DNA from: an uncultured Eubacteriales bacterium
GTDB taxonomy: Bacteria > Bacillota > Clostridia > Oscillospirales > Oscillospiraceae
Length of the DNA stretch: 64,000 nt
NCBI GenBank assembly: GCA_900544405.1
Contig: UQVA01000004.1
Coordinates: forward strand, 1 to 64,000
Reading direction: 5' to 3'
Notes under the pieces: model-generated
What the model was told of the DNA's origin: nothing
The model's input: the letters and a program-made list of their open reading frames with translations, nothing else
Databases searched by the model: none
Position numbers and translations under genes: made by a program
Shown: positions 21,748 through 31,454 of the stretch, piece after piece
How the letters are laid out: each line of letters opens with the position of its first letter
Numbering within the stretch: the stretch's first letter is position 1

Positions 21748-22659
21748 ATGATGGAACAAACGGATTTTTGCGGGATTCTTTCCACTTTTTGCCCGACGAT
21801 TCTGGTAAAATATCAGGAGCCTATGGCCTCCCACACCTCCTTCCGCATTGGGGGACCCTCTCAGGCCATGGCCTTTCCCAAGGACGAAGGGGAGCTTTCG
21901 GCTCTGCTGGCCCTGGCAGCCAAGGAGGGCTGGCCGGTGCGTATCCTGGGGGCCGGGACCAATGTGCTGGCCCCGGACGAAGGGCTTGCAGGGCTGACAA
22001 TTTGCCTGAAAGACTGCCTGGACGGCATGAAGCGGGTCAATGACCGGGAAATTGAGGTCATGGCGGGCGTGACCATGACCCGTGCGGCGGTATTTGCCGC
22101 CAAGAACGGCCTTTCCGGCATGGAATTTGCCCACGGCATCCCCGGGACCGTGGGCGGCGGCGTGTATATGAACGCCGGGGCCTACGGCGGGGAAATCCGG
22201 CAGGTCTGCTCCCAGGTGACGGTTTTGACCCGGACCGGGGAGAAAAAGGTCCTGTCCAACGATGAAATGGGCTTTTCCTACCGGCACAGTGCCCTGGAGG
22301 ACACCGGGGACATCGTGCTGAGCGCCCGGTTTGCCCTGACCCCGGATTCTGAAAGCGCCATCCGGGAGCGGATGAAGGAACTGATGGCCAAGCGCTCCGC
22401 CTCCCAGCCTCTGGATATGCCCAGCGCCGGATCTGCCTTCAAGCGGCCTGTGGGGGGCTATGCGGCGGCGCTCATCGATGGGGCGGGGCTGAAAGGCTTC
22501 GCCGTGGGCGGTGCGGCCATCTCCACCAAGCACGCAGGCTTCGCCGTGAATCTGGGCGGAGCCACGGCGGCAGACGTGCGGGGGCTGCTGAGGCAGGTCT
22601 CGGACCGGGTCTTTGCGCAAACGGGTATCCGGCTGGAGCCGGAGGTCCGTATCTGGTAA
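21748..22659 (+). CDS. murB: UDP-N-acetylenolpyruvoylglucosamine reductase
   Basis: A roughly 303-residue cytosolic flavoenzyme that reduces the enolpyruvyl group to make UDP-MurNAc for peptidoglycan. The FAD-binding region has SHTSFRIGGPSQAMAFP and RILGAGTNVLAPDEG. The active-site region has MEFAHGIPGTVGGGVYMNAG, and the catalytic Ser lies in PSAGSAFKRP, as in type II MurB (no Tyr loop). It is followed 24 nt later by whiA. The GGAGG site allows either ATG at 21748 or 21751. Confidence 0.96.
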   Translation: MMEQTDFCGILSTFCPTILVKYQEPMASHTSFRIGGPSQAMAFPKDEGELSALLALAAKEGWPVRILGAGTNVLAPDEGLAGLTICLKDCLDGMKRVNDREIEVMAGVTMTRAAVFAAKNGLSGMEFAHGIPGTVGGGVYMNAGAYGGEIRQVCSQVTVLTRTGEKKVLSNDEMGFSYRHSALEDTGDIVLSARFALTPDSESAIRERMKELMAKRSASQPLDMPSAGSAFKRPVGGYAAALIDGAGLKGFAVGGAAISTKHAGFAVNLGGATAADVRGLLRQVSDRVFAQTGIRLEPEVRIW

Positions 22660-22682
22660 TTTCTGGAAATTTGGAGAGATAT

Positions 22683-23597
22683 ATGGGAACTTCTTTTTCC
22701 TCCGGGGCCAAGACGGAGGTCTGCCGCCTGACCCCTCAGAAAAAATGCTGCGCCCTGGCGGAGGTATTCGGAATTTTGCTGTTCTGCAACAGCTTTTCCG
22801 CCGAGGGTCTGCGCATCATCACCGAGAGCCGGGATTTTGCGGCCATGCTGCCCCGGCTTTTTCTGAAAGCATTGAAATTGGAATTTGACCTGGCACCGTC
22901 CCCGGAGGCCGGAGGCAAGCTGGTGTTCGCCATGACCCAGCCGGAGAAAATCCAGACGCTGATGGAAGCCTACGGGTTCAGCGCCGAGGATACCGTGTCC
23001 CTCCATGTGAATTTTTCCGTGGTGGAAGACGAGTGCTGCCGGGCATCCTTCCTGCGGGGGGCGTTCCTGGCGGGCGGGTCTGTAACGGATCCCGGAAAGG
23101 ATTACCATTTGGAGATTACCACCACCCACCAGAGTGTGGCACGGGAGACCTTTGTGCTTATGCGGGAGGTACTGGGCTTTCCTCCCAAGGTCACGAAACG
23201 GGGCGGGGCACAGGTGCTTTACTTCAAGCAGAGCGATCAGATCAGCGACTGCCTGACCTACTTAGGGGCCCCCCTGTCCGCCATGGCCATTATGGAGGCC
23301 AAGCTGGAAAAGGACCTGAACAACCAGGTGAACCGCCGGTGCAACTGCGATGACGCCAACACCTCTAAGGTAGTGGAGGCGGCTCAGGAGCAGCTTTCCG
23401 CCATTCGCATCCTGCGGGAAAGAGGGCTGCTGGAGCATCTGCCCGGAAAGCTGCGGCTGGCGGCCAAGGCCCGGGAGGAGAACCCGGAGGCATCGCTTTC
23501 GGAGTTGGCGGCCATGATGGAGCCGCCAATTACCAAGCCCGCCATGAACCACCGGATGAAGAAGATCGTCAGCCTTGCTGCGGAGGAGAACAAATGA
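22683..23597 (+). CDS. whiA: DNA-binding protein WhiA
   Basis: A 304-residue protein. It combines a degenerate LAGLIDADG homing-endonuclease-type fold (SFLRGAFLAGGSVTDPGKDY) with a C-terminal helix-turn-helix (ASLSELAAMMEPPITKPAMN, then HRMKKI). WhiA is widespread in Gram-positives; in Bacillus it affects chromosome segregation and division, in Streptomyces sporulation. The start at 22683 is set by GGAGAGATAT before MGTSFSS; a TTG frame start at 22671 is less likely. The stop overlaps the dnaE ATG (ATGA). In many Firmicutes rapZ and yvcK lie between murB and whiA; here they are absent. Confidence 0.95.
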   Translation: MGTSFSSGAKTEVCRLTPQKKCCALAEVFGILLFCNSFSAEGLRIITESRDFAAMLPRLFLKALKLEFDLAPSPEAGGKLVFAMTQPEKIQTLMEAYGFSAEDTVSLHVNFSVVEDECCRASFLRGAFLAGGSVTDPGKDYHLEITTTHQSVARETFVLMREVLGFPPKVTKRGGAQVLYFKQSDQISDCLTYLGAPLSAMAIMEAKLEKDLNNQVNRRCNCDDANTSKVVEAAQEQLSAIRILRERGLLEHLPGKLRLAAKAREENPEASLSELAAMMEPPITKPAMNHRMKKIVSLAAEENK

Positions 23598-26500
23598 GCT
23601 TTGTCAATCTGCACGTCCATACGGAATACAGCCTGCTGGACGGGGCCTGCCGCATCAGCGGCCTTATGGACCGGGTGAAGGAACTGGGTCAGGACAGCGT
23701 GGCCATTACGGACCACGGGGTCATGTACGGCTGTATCGATTTTTATAAAGCCGCCAAGGCGGCGGGCATCAAGCCCATTATCGGCTGCGAGGTCTATGTG
23801 GCCCGCCGGGGTATGGAGGATCGGGTCCATGGGCTGGACAACGACCCCTATCATCTGGTGCTGCTGTGCGAGAATAATCAGGGCTACAAGAACCTGTGCA
23901 AGCTGGTGTCCGAGGCGTTTCTGCACGGCTTTTACAGCAAGCCCAGAGTCGATCTGGCCCTGCTGGAACAATATCACGATGGGCTGATCGCCCTGTCCGC
24001 CTGTCTGGCGGGGGCCATTCCTCAGTATCTCATGGACGAATCCTACGACAGCGCCAAGGCCTACGCTCTGAATCTGGCCCGTATCTTCGGACCGGAGCAT
24101 TTCTATCTGGAAATGCAGGACCACGGCATCGAGGCCCAGCGGATGGTGAATCAGGGCATCCTGCGGCTGGCCAGGGAGACCGGACTGCCGTTGGTGGTGA
24201 CGAACGATGCCCACTATCTGCGGAAAGAGGACGCTGCCATGCAGGACGTGCTGCTGTGCGTCCAGACCGGCAAGACTGTGGATGACCCCAACCGGATGCG
24301 CTTTGAGACGGAGGAATTCTACCTGAAAAGCGAGCGGGAAATGGCGGCGCTGTTTCCCAATCAGCCGGAGGCGTTGGAAAATACGGCGAACATTGCCCAG
24401 CGGTGCAACGTGGAGTTCGTGTTCCACGACTATCATCTGCCCGCTTTCCCTGTGCCGGAGGGCTACACCAACGAGGCCTTTTTCCGGGAGCTTTGCGAAA
24501 ACGGCTTCAAAGAGCGTTATGAGAACCCGCCGGAAAGCTACCGGCAGCGGCTGGAATATGAAATTGGTGTTATCAGCAAGATGGGTTATGTAAACTACTA
24601 CCTTATCGTCTGGGATTTTATCCACTACGCCAAGGTCACGGGCATTCCCGTAGGGCCGGGGCGTGGGTCCGGTGCGGCGTCAATTGTGGCCTACTGTATG
24701 CACATCACCGAAGTGGACCCCATGAAGTACAGCCTCATTTTCGAGCGGTTCCTGAACCCGGAACGGGTAAGCATGCCGGATTTTGATACGGATTTCTGCC
24801 AGGAGCGCCGGGGCGAGGTCATTGAGTACGTCATGCGGAAGTACGGAACGGACCATGTGGCCCAGATCGCAACGTTCGGCACCATGGCCGCCAAGGGGGC
24901 CATCCGGGACGTGGGACGGGTGCTGAATTTCAGCTATGCGGAGACGGATGTGGTGGCCAAGCTGGTGCCGGCCATGCCGCTGCATATTACGCTGAAGGAA
25001 GCTCTGGAGGCTTCCCCAAAGCTGAAAGAGATGTATGAGGGCGACCCCCGGATCCGGAAACTCATCGACACGGCCATGAAACTGGAGGGAATGCCCCGGA
25101 ACACCTCCACCCACGCAGCGGGCGTGGTCATTACCGCCGACCCGGTGGATACTTATGTGCCGCTGTCGAAAAATGACGATACCATCGTCACCCAATATAC
25201 CATGACCACCATCGAGGAACTGGGCCTGCTGAAAATGGACTTTTTGGGTCTGCGGAACCTGACGGTCATTGACGATGCGGAAAAAGAAATTCGCAAACGG
25301 GAGCCGGACTTTGCCATTGCGAAAATTCCCGACAACGACCCGGAGACCTTCGCCATGGTGGCCGAGGGCAAGACCCAGGGCGTGTTCCAGCTGGAAAGCG
25401 CAGGCATGACCGGGGTTTGCGTGTCCATGCGGCCCACGTCCATTGAAGATTTTACCGCTATCGTGGCACTGTACCGGCCCGGCCCCATGGAATCGATCCC
25501 CCGGTTCATTGAAAACAAGCTGCACCCGGAGAAAGTCACCTACAAAACGCCCCTGTTGGAGCCGATTCTGAAAGTTACCTACGGCTGCATCGTCTATCAG
25601 GAGCAGGTCATTGAGATTTTCCGCTCCCTGGGCGGCTATACCATGGGCCAGGCGGACAACATCCGGAAGGCCATCTCCAAAAAGAAGCAGCAGGTTATTA
25701 CCGAGGAGCGGAAGGTGTTCGTGTATGGCGACCCGGCCCGGAATATCCCCGGCTGTATCGCCCGGGGGGTGCCGGAGGCAGTGGCCCAGTCCATTTATGA
25801 CGAGATCGTGGACTTTGCCAACTACGCCTTTAACAAGGCCCACGCCGTGTGCTATGCGGTGGTGTCTTACCAGACCGCCTATCTCAAGTGCCACTATCCG
25901 AAGGAATACATGGCGGCGCTGATGACCTCCGTGCTGGATTCCGCCGGGAAAATTTCCGGCTACATTGCCGAGTGCAAGGAAATGGGCATTCCGGTGTTCA
26001 ACCCGGACATCAATCACTCCGAGGACTGCTTCACCGTGGAAGGCAACGGCATCCGCTTCGGCCTGGGAGCCGTGAAGAACGTGGGCCGGGGACTCATCCG
26101 GTCCATTGTGGCCAAGCGGCAGGAGGACGGACCATTCCGGTCGTTGGAGGATTTCCTGGGCCGCATGGGCGAGGGCGAACTGAACAAGCGGGCCGTGGAG
26201 AACTTCATCAAATGCGGAGCCCTGGACTGCTTCGGCAACCACAGAAGTGAATTGCTGGCAGTCTACGACACCATGATGGACAGCGTGGCTTCCAGCCGGA
26301 AGAAAAATCTGGAAGGCCAGATGGGCCTTTTCGCCATGCTGGAGGAGGACGCCCCGGCGGCTTCTATCCCCATTCCCAAGCTGCCGGAATTGGGCAAGGG
26401 CGAATTGATGGTCATGGAGAAGGAGACCACGGGCATTTACCTGTCCGGCCACCCCATGGACGATTACCGGCAATACCTGAAAAAAACCCGTGTGGTGCCC

Positions 26501-27046
26501 ATCGGGATATTGCTGGGGGAGGAATGTCCCTATCAGGACGACCAGATGGTCAGCGTAGCAGGCATCGTTCAGGACACGAAAATGAAAACCACCCGGAATA
26601 ATTCCGCCATGGCCTACGTTACCGTGGAGGACGACACCGGGAGCATGGAAATGATCGCTTTTTCCAACGTGATCGGCCAGTATGGGGGCTATCTGCGGGA
26701 AAATGCCGCCGTGGTCATTGCGGGGCGGCTGTCCCTGCGGGAGGACAAGGAACCCCAGATCGTCATCAACCGGGTGCGGCCCATTTCGGACTTCGAGCAG
26801 GCGGCTCAGGAGGAACCGGAGCAGCCCACCGTTGCCCAGGGGACCCTGTATCTGCGGCTTCCCGGCGAAAGCGACGAGCGTTACCGGAAAATCAAGGCCA
26901 TCGCCAAGATGTTCCCCGGCGAGAGCCAGATGGTGGTGTATTTTGCGGACACCAAGCGCCGGGTGGGGGCCAAGGTCAGCCTGGACAGCCGGATGCTCAT
27001 GGAGCTGCAAAGGCTGCTGGGAAACGAAAATGTCGTGGTGAAATAG
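23594..27046 (+). CDS. dnaE: DNA polymerase III alpha subunit
   Basis: A 1150-residue DnaE-type replicative polymerase. It has an N-terminal PHP domain (NLHVHTEYSLLDGACRI, TDHGVMYG), a catalytic palm with GPGRGSGAASIVAY and the metal-binding Asp pair in PDFDTDFCQERRGE, a fingers region with TQGVFQLESAGM, a helix-hairpin-helix region, and an OB domain (VSVAGIVQDTKMK). Its length is normal for DnaE1. Translation is coupled to whiA by a 4-nt overlap. Firmicutes usually have PolC as well; it is not in this window. Confidence 0.97.
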   Translation: MSFVNLHVHTEYSLLDGACRISGLMDRVKELGQDSVAITDHGVMYGCIDFYKAAKAAGIKPIIGCEVYVARRGMEDRVHGLDNDPYHLVLLCENNQGYKNLCKLVSEAFLHGFYSKPRVDLALLEQYHDGLIALSACLAGAIPQYLMDESYDSAKAYALNLARIFGPEHFYLEMQDHGIEAQRMVNQGILRLARETGLPLVVTNDAHYLRKEDAAMQDVLLCVQTGKTVDDPNRMRFETEEFYLKSEREMAALFPNQPEALENTANIAQRCNVEFVFHDYHLPAFPVPEGYTNEAFFRELCENGFKERYENPPESYRQRLEYEIGVISKMGYVNYYLIVWDFIHYAKVTGIPVGPGRGSGAASIVAYCMHITEVDPMKYSLIFERFLNPERVSMPDFDTDFCQERRGEVIEYVMRKYGTDHVAQIATFGTMAAKGAIRDVGRVLNFSYAETDVVAKLVPAMPLHITLKEALEASPKLKEMYEGDPRIRKLIDTAMKLEGMPRNTSTHAAGVVITADPVDTYVPLSKNDDTIVTQYTMTTIEELGLLKMDFLGLRNLTVIDDAEKEIRKREPDFAIAKIPDNDPETFAMVAEGKTQGVFQLESAGMTGVCVSMRPTSIEDFTAIVALYRPGPMESIPRFIENKLHPEKVTYKTPLLEPILKVTYGCIVYQEQVIEIFRSLGGYTMGQADNIRKAISKKKQQVITEERKVFVYGDPARNIPGCIARGVPEAVAQSIYDEIVDFANYAFNKAHAVCYAVVSYQTAYLKCHYPKEYMAALMTSVLDSAGKISGYIAECKEMGIPVFNPDINHSEDCFTVEGNGIRFGLGAVKNVGRGLIRSIVAKRQEDGPFRSLEDFLGRMGEGELNKRAVENFIKCGALDCFGNHRSELLAVYDTMMDSVASSRKKNLEGQMGLFAMLEEDAPAASIPIPKLPELGKGELMVMEKETTGIYLSGHPMDDYRQYLKKTRVVPIGILLGEECPYQDDQMVSVAGIVQDTKMKTTRNNSAMAYVTVEDDTGSMEMIAFSNVIGQYGGYLRENAAVVIAGRLSLREDKEPQIVINRVRPISDFEQAAQEEPEQPTVAQGTLYLRLPGESDERYRKIKAIAKMFPGESQMVVYFADTKRRVGAKVSLDSRMLMELQRLLGNENVVVK

Positions 27047-27070
27047 CTTTCCTTTTCTGCGGAAATATGC

Positions 27071-27076
27071 TATAAT
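27071..27076 (+). promoter_or_regulatory. Extended -10 promoter before the 27-36 kb gene unit
   Basis: TATAAT preceded by TGC makes an extended -10, with only a poor -35 (TTTCCT) 17 bp upstream. It lies 17 nt before the first possible start of the lipoprotein gene. Confidence 0.6.
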
Positions 27077-27092
27077 TACTTGGTTAAAGAGG

Positions 27093-28340
27093 GTGCGGAA
27101 ATTGAGGAGACTGGTCCCGGCGCTGATATTGGCGCTGCTGCTTTCCGGCTGCGCCGTGCCGACCGCCGAATCCCTGTACGCCCTGCCGGGGCGGCCCAGG
27201 GGCTTTGCCCGGCTGGAAGCGGCGATGGATGCGGCCATGGCGGGCCTAACCTATGCAGCACCCACCGCCGGAGACCACCGGCAGACGGTCCAGACCGCCG
27301 ATCTGGACGGGGACGGGGCGGAGGAATATCTGCTTTTCGCCAAGGGCGACGGGGCGGAGCCTATGCGGGTCCTGATTTTCCGGGCGGAAAATGGGGATTA
27401 CGGCCTGTGGCGGACCCTGACCTGCCCGGGAGAGGAATTTACGAAGGTGGGCTATGCGCCTCTGGACGGCCTGCCGGGGCTGGAAATTTTGCTCAGCACG
27501 TCGGACGCCGACGCTTCTGGGCAGCAGGTCCGGGCCTACGGCTTTTCCGGGGATGCGGAGGAGCGACTGGCGGAATTTTCCTGCGAGGATTTTACCTGGC
27601 TGGACCTGAACGGGGATTCTCAGGCGGAATTGCTGGCCCTGACGGAGGACACCCTGTCTCTCTACGACTGGCAGAACGGGCGGCTTCGGTCGGAGCAGAC
27701 AACGCCACTGTCTGCCTACAAAGACCGGCAGATTTTACCGGGGGTCCTGCGGGATGAAACGCCTGCCCTGTTCGTTACCGGGCTGGACAGCCGGGAGCGG
27801 ATGGTCACGGACGTTGTATTCATGGCGGACGGTGTGCTGGACCGGCACGCCCAGCTTTTGGGAAGCCCCAAGGGTCAGGAAACGACTCTGTACCCCAGAG
27901 ATTTGGATGGGGACGGCATTGTGGAACTGCCGGAGCTGGTCACGGTGCCCAGGCAGGCGGCGGGCCAGGGCTTTGTGTGTTGGTACAGCCTGGACGCCGC
28001 CGGACAGCGGCGAAACAAGGACTGTATGTATGTGGACCCGGAGGGCCGGTGGGAGATCCTGCTGGGCCGGGACCTGATCGGCCGGGTGACGGCCGGCCGG
28101 GAGGGGGCGGAGACCGCCTTCTATCTCTGGGACCCGGCGGATAGGACCGAGACGAAAATTCTCACGATCTACGCCTTTACCGGGGCGGACCGGGAGGAAC
28201 AGGCCGGGGAGAGCAACCGATTTGTATTGCTGCGGACCGGCGGGACCACCTACTGCGCCCGACTGGAAGTGGCCTCCGGGCGGCTGGAGCTGACCCAGGA
28301 GGGGCTGATTGCAGGCTTCACCGGATTTTCGGAAACATAG
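27093..28340 (+). CDS. Lipoprotein with FG-GAP/VCBS-like acidic repeats
   Basis: About 412-415 residues. The signal peptide RRLVPALILALLLSGC has lipobox L-S-G-C. The body has repeated acidic turns: TADLDGDGAEEYLLF, TWLDLNGDSQAELLA and YPRDLDGDGIVELPEL. These resemble the calcium-binding D-x-D-G-D loops of FG-GAP/VCBS beta-propellers and suggest a propeller-like extracytoplasmic protein. The frame opens with GTG at 27093, but AAAGAGGG directly abuts it. A TTG at 27102 has better spacing and gives a more compact signal peptide. It is the first gene of the unit containing a two-component system, so it may be a sensor accessory. The function is not known. Confidence 0.8.
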   Translation: MRKLRRLVPALILALLLSGCAVPTAESLYALPGRPRGFARLEAAMDAAMAGLTYAAPTAGDHRQTVQTADLDGDGAEEYLLFAKGDGAEPMRVLIFRAENGDYGLWRTLTCPGEEFTKVGYAPLDGLPGLEILLSTSDADASGQQVRAYGFSGDAEERLAEFSCEDFTWLDLNGDSQAELLALTEDTLSLYDWQNGRLRSEQTTPLSAYKDRQILPGVLRDETPALFVTGLDSRERMVTDVVFMADGVLDRHAQLLGSPKGQETTLYPRDLDGDGIVELPELVTVPRQAAGQGFVCWYSLDAAGQRRNKDCMYVDPEGRWEILLGRDLIGRVTAGREGAETAFYLWDPADRTETKILTIYAFTGADREEQAGESNRFVLLRTGGTTYCARLEVASGRLELTQEGLIAGFTGFSET

Positions 28341-28356
28341 GAAAACGAGGGACGAT

Positions 28357-29043
28357 ATGAAAAAGGTACTGATTTTGGAGGACGAGGAGAACATCCGCTC
28401 CTTTGTGGTCATCAATTTGCAGCGGGCCGGGTACGCCGCCATCGAGGCGGGGGCCGGTCAGGAGGCTCTGGACCGGCTCCGGGAAAACCCGGACGTGGGT
28501 GTGGCCATTCTGGACATCATGCTGCCGGATATGGACGGCTTTGAGGTTTGCCGCCGCATCCGGGCGGCTAACAAACAGATCGGCATCATCATGCTCACCG
28601 CCCGGACCCAGGAAATGGACAAGGTCACGGGGCTGATGACCGGGGCCGATGACTATGTGACCAAGCCCTTCTCCCCGGCGGAGTTGACCGCCCGGGTGGA
28701 CGCCCTGTTCCGGCGCATTTCCGGAGACGGCATGGCCTTCCAGGACCTTTTGCGGCAGGGACCCTTCGTCATGGATACCCGGAACCATACGCTGGAAAAG
28801 GCCGGGAACAGAGTGCGGCTCACCCAGGTGGAGTACGCCATTATGAAGCTATTCATGCAGAATCCCGGACGGGCCTTGTCCCGGGAGGACATTCTGCGCT
28901 CCGTGTGGGGACGGGATTACGAGGGCGATCTGAAGATCGTGGACGTGAATATCCGCCGCCTGCGCATCAAAATCGAGGACGACGCCACCAATCCCACCTA
29001 TATCACCACGGTCTGGGGCTTCGGGTATAAATGGGGCGCATAA
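28357..29043 (+). CDS. OmpR/PhoB-family response regulator
   Basis: A 228-residue regulator with a receiver domain (MKKVLILEDEENIRSFV, phospho-Asp in VAILDIMLPDMDG, Lys in DDYVTKPFSPAEL) and a C-terminal winged-helix domain (VWGRDYEGDLKIVDVNIRRL, then YITTVWGFGYKW). The start at 28357 has ACGAGGGACGAT upstream. Its last codons overlap the kinase start by 13 nt, marking a cognate pair. The targets are unknown, though PhoB/WalR-like regulators often control cell envelope or phosphate genes. Confidence 0.95.
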   Translation: MKKVLILEDEENIRSFVVINLQRAGYAAIEAGAGQEALDRLRENPDVGVAILDIMLPDMDGFEVCRRIRAANKQIGIIMLTARTQEMDKVTGLMTGADDYVTKPFSPAELTARVDALFRRISGDGMAFQDLLRQGPFVMDTRNHTLEKAGNRVRLTQVEYAIMKLFMQNPGRALSREDILRSVWGRDYEGDLKIVDVNIRRLRIKIEDDATNPTYITTVWGFGYKWGA

Positions 29044-30452
29044 AAGAACGGCGGATGGGCCTGCGGCGGCGCTGGCTGTGGAACACGGCGGCGGTGGTGG
29101 CCTCGGTGGGACTGGTCTGCGCCCTGGCGGTGACGGTGCTGTTCGCCCTGACGGATTACAGCAATCTCCACGCCAACCTGCGCCTGCGGGCGGAGACGGC
29201 GGCGGAAGCCCTGAACGGCGTGCAGAATCAGGAATACGAGAACTTTTACCAGACCTGTCTGGATGCGGTCCAGAGTTTTTCCCAGCGGAATACCCTGGAG
29301 GTCCAGTTCGTGGACCCGGAGGGGAACGTGCTTTCCACTTCTTACGGGATTCCGACCACATCTGCCTTGGAGACCCCGGAAATTGCCGAGGCGGTCCGGA
29401 CCCGTGGAGCCCAGGATTACTTCGGCAAGGACCCGGAGACGGGCAAGCGTATTCTGGCGGTGTCTGCGCCCATTATTTACCGGAACGGCGAGGTCATCGG
29501 CGTGCTGCGCTTCGTGACGGCTACCCGGCGGATGGAGCAGCACATCGGTGCTGTTCTGGCGGTGAGTCTGTTGGCAGTTGCGGGACTGACGGGAGCAACG
29601 CTGCTGAGCAATAATTACTGCATCCGTTCTATCCTTCTCAGCGTGGCGGAAATCACCCAGAAGGCCCGGCGCATTGCAGGCGGGACCTACGGCATTCAAA
29701 TCGAGATTCTCTCCCACGACGAGTTGGGGGAGCTGGCGGAGGCCATCAACGACCTGTCCAACCAGCTGAGCCAGAACGAAAAAATGCAGAGCGAATTCAT
29801 TTCCTCCCTGTCCCACGAACTGCGGACCCCCCTGACCGCCATCACCGGCTGGAGCGAGACCCTGCTGGGCGGCGACACCTTGGATGCGGAGACGGCCCGG
29901 GGAATGCGCATTATCCTGCGGGAGGCCCGGCGGCTCACCGAAATGGTGGTGGACCTGCTGGATTTCACCCGGATGCAGGACGGGCGCATGACGCTGAATG
30001 TGGAACCGGCGGATATTCGCAGCGAATTTGAGGATACGGTGTATATGTATTCCAGCCGCCTGGTCCAGGAGGGCATTGCCCTGGAACTGGAAGAAAACGA
30101 TCAGGACATCCCGGAAATTCCCTGCGACGCCAAGCGGCTGCGGCAGGTGTTCCTGAATGTGCTGGACAACGCCGCCAAGCACGGCGGGGAGGGCAAACGT
30201 ATTCTGGCCTCCATGCACTACGACGGCAGCACGGTGCTGTTCCGCATCCGGGACTTTGGCCCCGGCATTCCGGAGGACGAGCTGTCGCTGGTGAAGAAGA
30301 AATTCTACCGGGGTTCTTCCAAGACCCGGGGTACGGGCATCGGTCTTGCGGTCTGCGAGGAGATCGTGACCATGCACGGCGGGACCCTGACTTTGGAAAA
30401 TGCGGAGGGCGGCGGCACCCTTGTGACCATTGCGCTGCCTGCGGCCCAATAG
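29031..30452 (+). CDS. Sensor histidine kinase with HAMP domain
   Basis: A 473-residue kinase. Two membrane helices (about residues 17-40 and 175-197) enclose an extracytoplasmic sensor region of about 135 residues. The HAMP domain has the HDELGELAEAINDL segment. The phospho-acceptor His is in FISSLSHELRTPLTAITGWSE, and the ATPase boxes are VFLNVLDNAAKH, DFGPGIPED and GTGIGLAVCEEI. It is the partner of the overlapping OmpR-type regulator. The layout is like PhoR/WalK-type kinases, and the ligand is unknown. Confidence 0.94.
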   Translation: MGRIKERRMGLRRRWLWNTAAVVASVGLVCALAVTVLFALTDYSNLHANLRLRAETAAEALNGVQNQEYENFYQTCLDAVQSFSQRNTLEVQFVDPEGNVLSTSYGIPTTSALETPEIAEAVRTRGAQDYFGKDPETGKRILAVSAPIIYRNGEVIGVLRFVTATRRMEQHIGAVLAVSLLAVAGLTGATLLSNNYCIRSILLSVAEITQKARRIAGGTYGIQIEILSHDELGELAEAINDLSNQLSQNEKMQSEFISSLSHELRTPLTAITGWSETLLGGDTLDAETARGMRIILREARRLTEMVVDLLDFTRMQDGRMTLNVEPADIRSEFEDTVYMYSSRLVQEGIALELEENDQDIPEIPCDAKRLRQVFLNVLDNAAKHGGEGKRILASMHYDGSTVLFRIRDFGPGIPEDELSLVKKKFYRGSSKTRGTGIGLAVCEEIVTMHGGTLTLENAEGGGTLVTIALPAAQ

Positions 30453-30464
30453 AAAGGACATTCC

Positions 30465-31454
30465 ATGAAACAACCATCCAACGAAAAATTCAAGACCATG
30501 ATCGGCGGACAGGCCCTGATCGAGGGCATCCTCATGCGGGGGCCGGACAAAGACGCCGTGGTCTGCCGTCAGAACGGGGAACTGGTGACGGAAGTAAGCC
30601 CCCGGAAGCTGCCGCCGGAAAAATCCCCCAAGCGCTGGCCGCTCATTCGGGGCGTGGTGAATTTCTTCGATTCCCAGGCGGTGGGCATCAAGGCGCTGAT
30701 GCGCTCGGCGGACCTGTCCCCGGAGGAGACCGAGGAGGAACCCAGCAAAGTGGACCAGTGGCTGGAAAAGAAGCTGGGAGACGAAAAATTCCAGAAATTC
30801 CTGCTGGGCAGCGCTGTGGCGCTGGGGACGGGACTGTCGATTCTGCTGTTTTTCCTGCTGCCCATGATCATCGGCGGGTTCTTCGACCGGTGGGTCAAGA
30901 GCAACGTGGCCATTTGCCTTATCGAAGGTCTGGTGCGGATGGCCATTTTCCTGGCGTACATGATCGCCGTGTCCCGGATGAAGGAAATGAAGCGCCTTTT
31001 CTCCTATCACGGCGCAGAGCATAAGACCATCCGCTGCTATGAAGCAGGGCTGCCCCTGACCGTGGAGAACGTCCGGGCCCAGACCCGGCTCCATCCCCGC
31101 TGCGGCACCAGCTTCCTGCTGGTGGTGATGATTTTGTCCATCCTGATCTTCTCCGTTGCCTCCTCTGTGCTGCTGGCATTGGTGCCGGGACTGGAGGCCA
31201 TGCGGGGAACGTTCCTGTACCGGCTCATTATGATCTTATTCAAGCTGCTGCTTCTGCCGCTGGTGGTGAGCGTGGCTTATGAGTGCAACCGCTGGGTGGG
31301 GCGGCATGACAACGCCCTGAGCCGGGTGCTGACAGCCCCCGGGATGTGGTTCCAGTATTTTACCACCAACGAGCCGGACGATTCCATGATCGAGGTGGGC
31401 ATTGCCGCCGTGAAGGCGGTACTGCCGGAACAGGAAGGTGCGGACCGATGGTAA
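30465..31454 (+). CDS. yqhQ: YqhQ-like membrane protein (DUF1385)
   Basis: A 329-residue membrane protein. The N-terminal signature MIGGQALIEGILMRGPDK and the central SYHGAEHKTIRCYEAG and HPRCGTSFLL are diagnostic of DUF1385. Four or five hydrophobic helices follow (for example around residues 118-140 and 215-250). The start is preceded by AGAAAGGACATTCC. It sits directly before prmC and overlaps it, an arrangement conserved across many Firmicutes. The molecular function is not established. Confidence 0.9.
   Translation: MKQPSNEKFKTMIGGQALIEGILMRGPDKDAVVCRQNGELVTEVSPRKLPPEKSPKRWPLIRGVVNFFDSQAVGIKALMRSADLSPEETEEEPSKVDQWLEKKLGDEKFQKFLLGSAVALGTGLSILLFFLLPMIIGGFFDRWVKSNVAICLIEGLVRMAIFLAYMIAVSRMKEMKRLFSYHGAEHKTIRCYEAGLPLTVENVRAQTRLHPRCGTSFLLVVMILSILIFSVASSVLLALVPGLEAMRGTFLYRLIMILFKLLLLPLVVSVAYECNRWVGRHDNALSRVLTAPGMWFQYFTTNEPDDSMIEVGIAAVKAVLPEQEGADRW

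Noticed and set aside
24680..27238. 852-codon open frame on the minus strand opposite dnaE
   Set aside because: It overlaps the polymerase gene completely, has a His/Gly-rich composition typical of antisense frames, and no domain is recognisable.
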